NCBI GenBank assembly: GCA_963930775.1
Contig: OZ005689.1
Coordinates: forward strand, 310,001-374,000
Reading direction: 5' to 3'
From: Cliona cf. orientalis
Taxonomy: Eukaryota > Porifera > Demospongiae > Clionaida > Clionaidae
DNA length: 64,000 nt
How positions within the stretch are numbered: the stretch's first letter is position 1; each line of letters starts with the position of its first letter. Below the pieces are notes generated by a model. That model was given only the letters and a program-made list of their open reading frames with translations, did not search any database and was not told the origin of the DNA. Made by a program: the position numbers and the translations under genes. Below, one piece after another: positions 12,301 through 21,485 of the stretch.

Positions 12301-14921
12301 GTTAAGACAGTTTTGAAAGCTACAAATTGGGGGGACTTTAGCCATAAAGCCCTTTGGATTTATCGTACCTACATGTAGTTAGCTTAGAGAGAGCACTGCT
12401 TTAACTGCAGTGTTATTCTCTCACTCTCTTTCTCCCCCATCCCTCCCCCTCCCCCCCCCCCACCCCCGCCCCCAGGTGGGTAGTAGATCTAGGAGGAGAT
12501 TTCAACATTGTCAAGATTCGCATCACCAACACCTTTGAGTGGGTGTTGGCCAAGAGTTGGGGTGTGGTCTTCATGGATCCTTTCTCTGTCACTCTCCTGG
12601 ACTCTGGAGGGACGCAGGTGGCCAGCCATCGTTTCACTGACAGCAGAACCTTCTACCTCTGGGAGGATGTCTACGTGAGAGCCCGCTACGTCAGGCTCGA
12701 CTCTCTTGAATATGATGGACCAAGGTTGGTGGTGTTCATATTAGAGAAGGTAGAAGTCCATCTCCAAGCTCTAGCCCTATTATCAGAAATAATTGTGAAT
12801 TATGTACATGTACAGTACATTGTACATACCGTAATTCACAAAAATTTTGGTGTTAAAAGCGTAAAGTGATGAAAATTTTTTACGCGAAAATAGTTTACCT
12901 ATACTAACTTATATAGCGAATATATGGCGCGCGCTTGAAGTTGACGAAAATATAGTTGCATGAATATTTTGAATACAAAAATTTTGTGAAGCTAATTACG
13001 GTATATAACATAGTGATATAAGTTCTAGTGATGACCCCTTACCAATCACCAATACACCTACCCTCCAACTGAAGGCCAAATAGGCCAATGATGAGAGGAG
13101 GTCATGGACTGACAAAGTAGCTGCAATATACAGTCCAATTTGCCTCCCATTAAGGTCTTGTAATAGTTAAAATATTAAAAATTTTCTTTCGTGTTTTTCA
13201 GATACTTTGTCATGTGCCTGCGATATAAGTTCTAGTGACGACCCCTTACCAGTTAGTGATGCCCTTATCCTGGCTTATAGACCCCAGGAGTCTATTGCTC
13301 AGCCCTTGCCCTGAGTGATTGTAAGATAAGCGAATCATAAGATGGCCTAGCCTCATCCCCAGGCTACTCCTAAGTTTTCAATGTTTCACGCAGTAATTAG
13401 CATTGAAAACATGGGAGTGGCCTGGGGACGAGGCTAAAGAGGGCCGCCATGGACTGATAAAATTATTAGTAGCCTGAGAATTTGCCTCCTGTTAAGGTCA
13501 AAATCTTTTCTCTCATCTCTCAGATACTTTGTCGTGTGTGGTGTAGAGGTGTATGGCTCCTCCAGTGCCCACCCAGTCTGGCCTGACCTCACCCACACCA
13601 AGGTGGTGAGCTCTAATAAGGGTCAGTCGTGCAAGGAGGCGTGTCTAGGGGCGGGGCTTGTCTGTGAGCCGGCACACTTCAGGGTGCTGAACAAGGCTTC
13701 AGTGCTGAAGGAGACGTTCAACTGCTCTCACCACAACTCAATCTCCACACAGTGAGTACAGTGGTAGTAAAAGACAAAATTTTTAAGGGCTCAGAAGCAA
13801 AGTGGGCTAATCCACAAATGTTGACTTAATTCCCCCCCCCCCCTCCCAAATCTTGATAATATTATTAGAATGTGTTTCATGAGCTAGAGAAAATTGGTAT
13901 TTTTTTAATTTTGGCAACTTGGTAGAGTACAACCTGTTTTGTTGCAGGTATGTCGACTTCCTTCCAGCAATCTCCGTCGCCAAGGACAGCGAACTGGGAG
14001 TTGCCACAGCAACATGCCTGACCAATGAGAACACCATGCTGCTGTCATGTGCTGGTGAGATCTGTTGTGCATAATATAATATTATACAACTACCATTGAA
14101 AATCCATTCGTGCTGGGTACCCTTGGGAAAGGAGGTGTCCTCATTTCAGTACCGTATGGCCGGAAATATTGGTGGGAATTAAATTTGGCGGTTTAGCCCA
14201 AAATCGCTATTGCAAGAATATTGGCGGAATTAAATTTGGCGGTTCGGTATGGGATCACCATAAGTATAATATATGCAGGTAGGAAATTTTGGCGGATTTT
14301 AATTTGGCGGTTGCAATATAGACCACCAAACCACCAAATTTTCCGCCTTTATGGTAGTTCGATCTGTACACTGCTCTATGCTGGGACCATGGATTGCGAG
14401 TATCCTGATTAAAGGAATATCCTCATTTCAATGTTGTCCCTGTAAAGAGGGGTTCCACATATTAGTTAGACACTGTTTAGGAGGTTTCTACGTGATTTAG
14501 AAGACCGAAGGGCTCTATGTAGAATCCCGAGCGCAGCGAGGGTTCTACGGAGCTCTGAGGTCTTCTAAATCACGTGGAAACCGACTAAACAGTGTCTAAC
14601 AAGTTTAGATCATAATAGTAAAACACTGTAATAGCCCGAGGATACAAAGTTGTAGGGGTTCTATCAAAATCTTGTAGGGGTTCTATCAGACTTGTAGGGG
14701 TACTATCACATATAGATACCTGCTAATGACCAATCAGATTGCAGTATTTGTTACAACTATGATCTAAGGTATGGATATAAACATAATGCCATTATCAATT
14801 TGCATAAGCTTCACCATAATTCACTTAATGTTACTCTATTTATTTAGGTCACCATGACAGCTATCAGCGTGTGTGTCCATGTAGATCTTATCACTCCGGA
14901 CAAGTTGCCCTGCCCCCGTGA
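6733..14921 (+). CDS. MGAT5: MGAT5-type alpha-1,6-mannosylglycoprotein N-acetylglucosaminyltransferase with inserted discoidin-like domain
   Basis: Nineteen exons join in frame into 733 residues: 6733-6793, 7222-7456, 7723-7819, 8012-8056, 8488-8532, 9076-9151, 9441-9520, 9649-9691, 9989-10278, 10435-10502, 10749-10798, 11205-11287, 11438-11518, 11577-11684, 11904-12085, 12476-12724, 13524-13751, 13948-14054, 14848-14921. GnT-V adds the beta-1,6 GlcNAc branch to N-glycans in the Golgi from UDP-GlcNAc. A short cytosolic tail and a signal anchor (about residues 16-34) give type II topology. Family landmarks are FPHTPDNSFLGFV, KLFIGLGFPYDGPGPFEALANGC, SGKPTSRQLTSQ and the Cys-rich end (GQSCKEAC, LVCEP, VCPCR, GQVAL). 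Between FCDG and the WPDLT/GQSC region, about residues 475-612 form an F5/8C/fucolectin-like domain (ALGKAASASS, WWVVDLGG, YVRARYVRLDS) that human MGAT5 lacks. Upstream ATGs at 6698 and 6710 run straight into stops, so 6733 (or 6736) is the start. Confidence 0.9.
8661..8699 (+). other. Candidate 39-nt chimeric cassette exon in the MGAT5-like gene
   Basis: A copy of the start of exon 6 (acceptor CCAG, then ATACTGCACGTGCTG) is fused to a copy of the end of exon 5 (GTGCAGTGGAGTGACC up to ATCTCA, then donor GTGAGT). The piece is exactly 39 nt, starts and ends in phase 0 and has no stop. It would insert ILHVLVQWSDLIS between exons 5 and 6. Flanking intron sequence is duplicated too: 8594-8672 resembles 9008-9092. 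The simplest origin is a tandem duplication spanning the intron between exons 5 and 6. Family comparison fits the version without this piece, so it is probably optional or unused. Confidence 0.5.
8799..8910. repeat. Dispersed repeat, single arm of the 24261-24645 hairpin family
   Basis: It shares GGATGTATAGTGGA, then ATCCCTAC, a CAAATCTTGTT-like stretch, CTTTTTGGC and CCATCCCTACTTC in the same order as the arms of the long hairpin inside the PEX19 gene. Only one arm is present. It lies in an intron of the MGAT5-like gene. Confidence 0.5.
9271..9440 (+). repeat. (CT)n-rich polypyrimidine microsatellite at the exon 7 acceptor
   Basis: About 170 bases of almost pure CT/CCCT sequence run directly into the acceptor of MGAT5-like exon 7 (exon starts at 9441). 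It acts as, or has grown from, the polypyrimidine tract of the 3' splice site. Confidence 0.8.
11787..11894 (+). repeat. (CCCT)n/(CT)n polypyrimidine microsatellite at the exon 15 acceptor
   Basis: CTCT runs followed by a clean CCCT tetranucleotide array end about ten bases before the acceptor of MGAT5-like exon 15 (exon starts at 11904). As at other introns in the window, the pyrimidine strand is the transcript strand. Confidence 0.8.
12829..13006. mobile_element. Inverted-repeat element with TACCGTA/TACGGTA ends
   Basis: It begins TACCGTAATTCACAAAAATT and ends in the inverted form AATTTTGTGAAGCTAATTACGGTA. There is no open frame. Similar TACCGTA-ended elements occur elsewhere in the window (14150, 22604, 23868, 25229), which suggests a large non-autonomous DNA-transposon group. 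It lies in an MGAT5-like intron. Confidence 0.55.
13348..13437. repeat. 90-bp palindromic element
   Basis: TAGCCTCATCCCCAGGC at the left is matched by GCCTGGGGACGAGGCTA at the right, and the inner parts (GTTTTCAATG and CATTGAAAAC) also pair. A half copy lies near 9527-9572 and a relative at 35308-35396. It has no coding capacity. Confidence 0.55.
14150..14356. mobile_element. Non-autonomous element with TACCGTA ends, copy 1
   Basis: About 207 bases of alternating GGAAATATTGG/AATTTGGCGG motifs start at TACCGTATGGCCGGAAA and end in the inverted TTCCGCCTTTATGGTA. A closely similar copy lies at 22604-22801 in a PEX19 intron. It is within the last intron of the MGAT5-like gene. Confidence 0.6.
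14464..14600. mobile_element. MITE with GTTAGACACTGTTTAG ends, copy A
   Basis: AGTTAGACACTGTTTAG at the left mirrors CTAAACAGTGTCTAAC at the right, and the whole 137-base element folds back through paired GGTTTCTACGTGATTTAGAAGAC and TTCTACGG stretches. Copies lie at 37731-37876 and 51419-51556, with a half copy near 57303-57358. Confidence 0.7.
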
Positions 14922-15890
14922 CCGTCACCATAGCAACATTGTGTAGCTCCACCCACATCAAATGATCACTACTAGCTTCAATCATCATTAATAATTTTCC
15001 AAAATAGTGATTATCATGATTTTATATTTATTATCATACCCCGTGTGCATGTGCAAGGGGTAATTTAAAGCAATCAATTTTGTCTGTCACCATAAAAATC
15101 ATGCAAATCTGTACAGTGTTATTTTTTTTTAATTATTATTGTATGTTGCAGAAGTGTCAAACAGTGATTTTCTCGTATGAGTGATTATGCGAGGTTCACC
15201 TCTGCTCGTCACAAATCCCCATAAATAATAATAGTTAGAGACTGAGTCCAAGGTCTCTACGCATTTTAAGAGACCCAAAGGCCCTGGGCTGTAGCATCCC
15301 AAGCGAAGCGAGGGTGCTACTAAGGGCCTGAGGGTCTCTTAAAAGCGTAGAGACCATTGGACGAGGTCTGTAACTGATTTAGAATATGTAGAGCATGCAA
15401 CTGTAACCATGACATTTAGCCTGGGGACTGGGCTAGCTACTGTTGAACTGTGCATCCTTTTTTTGCCCTTGGCAGCCCAATAATAGACCTACCTCTCTAA
15501 GAGGTCTATAAGTGAACTGAGTGAAATAATGGACTCCCAACTGACCAATCAGATTGCTGTATTTGTTACAACTACCGTATATTCAAATAATATGTCATGT
15601 CACGTAGAAATGGAAACTGAATGTCAAGAATAGGTACAATAATAATTATTATAATATAGGTAGAGTTAGGGAATGGAATGAAATGAAATGAGTGATAGCT
15701 ATAGAGAGGCAAATGTGGTCAAAAGAGAATGTACTGTACTCAGTATAATATTGCACACACAGTGCAGCAGCCGGTGTCAGTCCAGCAAACACCAGCTGCA
15801 TCATGCATGCATGCGTGATATCGCAGCTTCGTAAGTGAAGAGTCGTTACATTAAAAAAAAAATTGAGAGAAACTAAAAAAAAAAAAATTG
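14922..15890. other. Intergenic region between convergent MGAT5-like and LRRC58 genes
   Basis: It holds the 3' flanks of two genes that face each other. The only structured part I see is the inverted-repeat element at 15234-15374. The remainder is AT-rich with A runs just beyond the LRRC58 stop. No coding sequence is recognised. Confidence 0.55.
15234..15374. mobile_element. Fold-back MITE, distant relative of the GTTAGACAC family
   Basis: GGTCTCTACGC and TTTTAAGAGACCC at the left pair with GGGTCTCTTAAAA and GCGTAGAGACC at the right, around a central GCGAAGCGAGGGTGCTAC-like core. The layout matches the 14464 element (GCGCAGCGAGGGTTCTAC) but the sequence has diverged. Confidence 0.55.
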
Positions 15891-17502
15891 CTATCCTAAG
15901 AGGACTCGTTTCATCTTGTCCTGTGCCGCCTGTTCTTCCTCCTCGCTGCTGCTAACACTGCCCGCAGCCATACAGCAGCCACCACCAGACCCACCCTCGT
16001 CAGAATCACAAATAGCCGAGCACAGGTACTGCATCAGAGGGACACGATACTTGCCACAGAAATCGACAAACTTCACGCTCTCATATCTTGACGCAAAGTA
16101 GACCCCGTTGCAGTTTGGATTATCGCAGTGCCTGGCACCGTCCAGGTATTCGACTAACACTGAGGGTATTACTTTAGCACTGTAGGGGATTTTGTTCTTC
16201 TGAACGCTACGCCCGGACAGTTCCAGTAAACTCGGTACAGTGTTGGGCCACTCTTTGATGAATCGCATGACGAGCGGATTGTTTCGTAGACTCAGCTCTT
16301 TGAGGTTGGTTAGCTTGATGAGGTTGGTGGGCAGGGCCTGGAGCTGGTTGTCATGGAGACGGAGGGATTCTAGGTTGGCGAGGTGGGATAGTTCTTCGGG
16401 GAGGGTTTGTAGCTTGTTGCCGCTGAGGGTGAGAGATGAGAGGCTGGCGAGTTCACCGAGCTCAGAGGGGAGGCAAACCAGTTGATTACCACCAAGATAC
16501 AGGTAGATCAACCTGAGATAAATGAGATAACACAACATAACAGACCGTACTTAATCTAATACTACATATGGAAAAATTTTTTTCAATTTTGAAAAATGCG
16601 TGCTTTTCTGGTATATGTCGTCAATCACTCCATATATATACGTTATGAGAATTTGTAAATGCTAATTTCTTACATTAAATTGGATCATACATTGTATTTG
16701 ATTAACTACGGTAAGCAGGGAGCCTTAAAATTAGGATGTTTGTAAGGATAGGTGACATTGAACTTCTAGAACAGAACAATCTTAAAGCACCATAATTATT
16801 ATATCTTTTACGCCATGACAGAGCTCATTAAATTTTACCAAGCAAGTATATACAAAGGCAGACTTAAAAATTGAGGTCATGAGGGCACCTAGCTCTATGA
16901 GGGCTAATTTGTCCCTGTGGAAGTCTGTGGAAATTCCTTACAAATTATGACAGCCTGCCCTTACAAATTAGTACTGCCAAGGGCAGACAGTGCAGAGATA
17001 AAGGTGTATGCCAATTCAAAGGAAAAGAGGGCAATCTGAAGCCATGTTAGCAACCAATTACCAGGTCTACCACATGCCCTGCATGCATCAGACATGCATC
17101 AAGCAGGCCAGAGGGAGGAAGACCTACCCATGCATGCATACCCCTACCCAAAAGGAGATTGTTCAAGCCCTGGCAATAATTATAGGTCTATCCAAGAGGA
17201 TATGGTCAACGAATAATAGTGGCTACCCCTAGAATCAGGAAAATGATGGGAGTCATATTACTTACTATGCTAGGTCACATATGATAGTATCACAATCAGA
17301 CCATGCAGGGCAAAGGTAGGAAGACCTACACTAGGGTATGGTATGGTCTTAATGCGTTTCTACAAGACAAAGTGAATACCCCTAGTAAGCTAGCTACAGG
17401 GAATGTAGTGATGCAATGCCAAACTTCATTAATGCAAGGCTTGTCCCATAACGAGGAAGTATAGCCATGACTCCTGAAATCAGGAGCAGGATGGAATACA
17501 TG

Positions 17503-17543
<41 letters not shown>

Positions 17544-20500
17544 GGGACTACAAAGGTCATAATACTAGAGATGCCTGTCTGCCTCCATATCCTGAGACAC
17601 AACATCAAAGTATTCATTGAGCAGCTCTAGTTAAGAGGGCATGTGACTACATCATGAGTGATGTCACAGTCAATGAACAGACAATATTGGAAGCTAAAGA
17701 GGTATGCACATGCAATCCATCAATAGGATCAGAGAGAGAGAGAAAGAGAGAGAGAGGGAGAGAAAGAGAAAGAACGCATGTTGCTATTGACGTAGCAAGG
17801 AAGATACCCCGAGGGTATTCACAAGAGAGATGAATGGTAACAATCACAATTAATTTTACAGACATTCACATGTACAAATTGTATGGCTAGGTATGGAGGA
17901 GGTTTATCCAACCAGTGAGGAGTATGTACCACATACTAAAAAAATACAACCTACACCTTATATGGACATAGCAATTCCTACAGCTCTGCCCCTCTCTCCC
18001 TCCCTCCATGGAGGTGGTGATGACTATAACAGGTCCACCTTTTAACGGTCCATTCAAATATACAATCTATCGAAAGCTTCCCCCCCCCCCCCCCCCCCCC
18101 ACCTGTGAGTTACATAATCCATAGCCGCATGCAAGACACATCATCTATTTTTGAATAGGCTTCTGTGAAGCACCACCAACAAGATGTTCGGTTTACAACT
18201 TGTCCATGATTCAACTAGTTGTAATGGTCCCTAGGGCAAAAGGATGACCAGCTGAAATGTTGGCAAGTTGTAAACTGGACACTACATATATGTAAGTTGT
18301 TCACAGCTATGCGGCTACAAAGTATTACGGCAACTGAGAATGATGTCACTTCTGTGCCGTGTTCTCCCCAGCATACCTAAGGCATGTCGGCCCAACAAGC
18401 CTTCAGTTCAGAATTCCCAGTGATGTGGGAATAGTGCTAGTCCATAAGCTTTAATGTGGTCACAGTCTCCACCCAAGCTATGCCCTAGTACTATCATGCC
18501 TTAAACTTTTCCTGGGGAGAATAGTGCTGTGCATGCACTCCATTGATTAGCTATAAGCAGCTATACTCACAGACAATTGCAAACATACACACACAAGAAA
18601 CTCTTTCAATGCAGTCCCAGTTACAAAGGGGCACATGAATTACCAATATACTCATTGGACTGCATTGAAAGACTTGCTTGCTTATTTCTGGCTTTATAGT
18701 TGAGCTTTCTTCTTCAACGCACATACCGATCGACTTCAATCAATCCACAAATTCGTACCATGATCCAACACCTGGAGACTAACACTAATATTCAGCAAAT
18801 CTGTTGGGGGGGGGGGGGGGGGGCAACCCTTCTCAAGGGTAGGAAAAGGCTATTGCTAAGAGGGGGAAGGTGAAAGTACACTGTAACTCTCAAATAAATT
18901 CAGTCTCAGTGACGAAAAATTTTCTATTCTATCTGATTGTGATTCCTAAACCAGCTATGAACTGTGTCAGATTCCCAACAGATAACTCAGTCACTGAAAT
19001 AATAATACTGCATAATAATAATAATGCACTCCATTGATTAGCTATAAGCAGCTATACTCATGGACAATTGCAAACATACACACGAAAGTTATTCCCGAGA
19101 AACTCTTTCAATGCAGTCACAGGGGGCACATAAATTATAAACATATTCATTGGACTGCATTGAAGGTCTTATTTCCTTATTTCTGGCTTTACAGTTGAGC
19201 TTTCTTCTTCAACGCACAAACCGATCGACTTCAATTAATCCACAAATTCGTATAATGATGCAACACCTGTAGACTAACACTAACATTCTGCAAATCTGTT
19301 TGGGGGGGGGGGGGGGGCAACCCCATATAAAGGCTACTGCTAAGAGGGGGGAGGTGAAAGCACATGTACACTGTAACTCTCGAACAAATTCAGTCTCAGT
19401 GACGTAAAATTTTCTACTATTTCTATTCTTGGAAGTATTATCTGATTGTGATTCCTAAACTAGCCTTGAACTGCGTCAGAATCCCAACAGAGAACTCAGT
19501 CACTGAAATAATAATATTATTATAGCAATGAAATGGTAACTATCAAGAGGAAATGATTGATTAAAGAATGAGGGGGGGATCCTTTCATAAATGCATACCC
19601 AAATCACATGCACTGCCAGGTATAGACAAATTACTGCACACGTATGCTAACAGAAAGTGTACATGTATGTAACCGTAGTAACTGTCCTAGGCAAATATAA
19701 TTCCAAGTACCGTAGATCGGGTCACTGAAAAATATTTTACCGGCGAAAATATCCCGATCTACGGTAGTTGAATGCTCAGTGACAGACATTATTAGGAACT
19801 GAACTACAATGCAACAATGTACAAGCAAGGTGTGATGTTCATTAAGGTACAAGGCATTCATGTCCACAGCAATGAAGCTACCATAACTGTTCATAACCAT
19901 TCATAATCGGTGTCACATGGTCCTATTCACTATCCACATAGCAGCAAGAGTATTATGGGCAGAGCTTACAAGAATGTTCTTCACAGGAAGGACTGTTATG
20001 GGGAAAGCATTGTCAAAGCATTCTAGAGATACTATCCGTCTAAAGTATGCAGCTACCTACATCATCATACAGCCCACTGATTGGTCAACGAAAGCACCAC
20101 ATGACTGCTACAAATAATATTATATTGGGGGGGGGGGGGATGACACTGAAAGTGTTCCCTTTCCTCCAGTGTAGCTGATCAAGTTACACAAAATAAATAC
20201 ATCTAAGTCCTAAAACTCGAACACTCGCCTAAATTTATGTGCTCCTAAAACTACTTCATCACGTTCCCTCCATAGGTTGCCTCATCCCCAGCCCTCCCCC
20301 CCCCCCCCCTTTGCTTTCAGCATGCAACTTTGAAGAGCTGAGAGTAGGGCATAAGAATGCAATTGTACATACATGTAGTGTTCTGCAATTTACTTATACA
20401 TGTACATGTACATCAAGTAAAAATTGGGACTTAGGAATACTTCGATACGTGAAATGGCCTGAATCGTAATAAAAACCATATGATCCCCTCCATGAAAAGC

Positions 20501-21183
20501 CTAAAAAATTAATTTTGAAATGTGAATTTTGTACATTCTCTGATTCACACCTTTAAATTTGGGGGGTGAAATTGGCCAGGTGTACCTTAGGGCCAATTTT
20601 TACTTGATGCATTCACATTTATAGTACATGTTCCAACTCAGGGATGTGTTAGGATCTGGGCATCGTCCCCCCACACCCCTGAACCTACAAGTAGCATACT
20701 CGATTGTTAACAATCTCTCTCCCTCTCCCTCTCTCTCTCTCTCTCTGCTTACCCTTTTAATTTTCCTATGGATGGTGGTAGACGTGATATGAAATTTGCT
20801 CCTATTCTCAGTTCCCTGAGTGCCTCCAGTTCGCACAGTTGCCCGGGAAACTGATCAAATTGGTTGCTACTCAAATTTAGCTTCTTGAGTGATTTTAATC
20901 GTCCAAATTTATTTGGCAGTCCTTTCATTAAATTGTGCTTCACCTCCAGCGCCTCTAGGCCCGTCAACTGGCATATTTCCGGCGGTAGCTCTCGTAGCTG
21001 GTTCGAAGATAAGTTCAGTCGTTTGAGTGATTGGAAACGCGCAACCGACGGAGGCAAACTGGACAGTAGGTTACTGGAAAGGTCAAACTCCGTGACACCT
21101 CTGCTCGCTATCTCCTCCACCAGGTCGTCTTCAAGCGACTCGAGCCGTCGGTAGGAAAAATCTCGTAACACGATTTCGCTCAT
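15891..21183 (-). CDS. LRRC58: LRRC58-like leucine-rich repeat protein
   Basis: Two exons, 21183-20753 and 16512-15891, join at a split glycine codon to give 350 residues, near the roughly 370 of vertebrate LRRC58. The first two thirds hold about eight LRRs of the LxxLxLSxNxLxxLPxxI type. A conserved C-terminal module follows, with NPLVMRFIKEWP, SLLELSGRSV, the Cys pair in HCDNPNCNGVYF, and KFVDFCGKYRVPLMQYLCS, which is the LRRC58 signature. The tail is Ser/Glu-rich. The protein is probably cytosolic; the Cys-bearing module suggests a substrate-recognition or metal-binding role, but no function can be read from the sequence. The single intron of about 4.2 kb is filled with repeats. The gene is divergent from PEX19, with 302 bp between start codons. 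Confidence 0.9.
16545..16712. repeat. Dispersed repeat of about 165 bp, copy 1
   Basis: It opens with CCGTACTTAATCTAATAC and shares GTCGTCAATC, ACGTTATGAGAATTTGTAAA, TGCTAATTTCTT and a closing GATTAACTACGGTA with a copy at 41641-41803 in a DPAGT1 intron. The ends are again of the TACCGTA/TACGGTA kind. It lies in the LRRC58 intron. Confidence 0.6.
17503..17542. repeat. (CA)n microsatellite
   Basis: An almost uninterrupted CA dinucleotide run in the LRRC58 intron. Confidence 0.9.
18534..19520. repeat. Tandem duplication of a unit of about 480 bp in the LRRC58 intron
   Basis: Copy 1 (about 18534-19010) and copy 2 (about 19024-19520) share TGCACTCCATTGATTAGCT, GAAACTCTTTCAATGCAGTC, TTGAGCTTTCTTCTTCAACG, CGATCGACTTCAAT, a poly-G run and CTCAGTCACTGAAATAATAA in the same order. 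Small indels separate them. Neither copy has a coding frame. Confidence 0.75.
19707..19767. mobile_element. 61-bp palindromic TACCGTA element
   Basis: TACCGTAGATCGGG at the left and CCCGATCTACGGTA at the right are exact reverse complements around a short AT-rich core. This is the smallest of the TACCGTA-ended elements in the window. Confidence 0.6.
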
Positions 21184-21485
21184 GGCGGACAGCTACTACC
21201 TGTACTCACGAAATTAATTTTCTTCTTTCTGTCGGAGAGACGGGGACGTCTTCCTTTATAAACCGAAGATATCATAATCTTGCTGACAAGCCATGGTCTT
21301 GCATCCCGGATATGTATACACGTTAGCAAAAACTATCACACACTTTCATTCGTGACCTTTCTTTGTCCTACTGCCACGCCCCCTCACCATAGTTCCTCGT
21401 ATATTCCGTATCATGTTCGTACACTAAAATTCTATTTCCGTAAACTATCGATTCCGTTTCGTAAACTATACATTCACGTGGCATT
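21184..21485. promoter_or_regulatory. Shared divergent promoter region of LRRC58 and PEX19
   Basis: Only 302 bases separate the two start codons, on opposite strands, so both promoters and both 5' UTRs must lie here unless there are remote untranslated exons. I see no obvious TATA box at a usable distance. CCAC and CACGTG-like pieces (TTCACGTGG just before the PEX19 start) are present. The assignment rests on gene arrangement. Confidence 0.6.
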
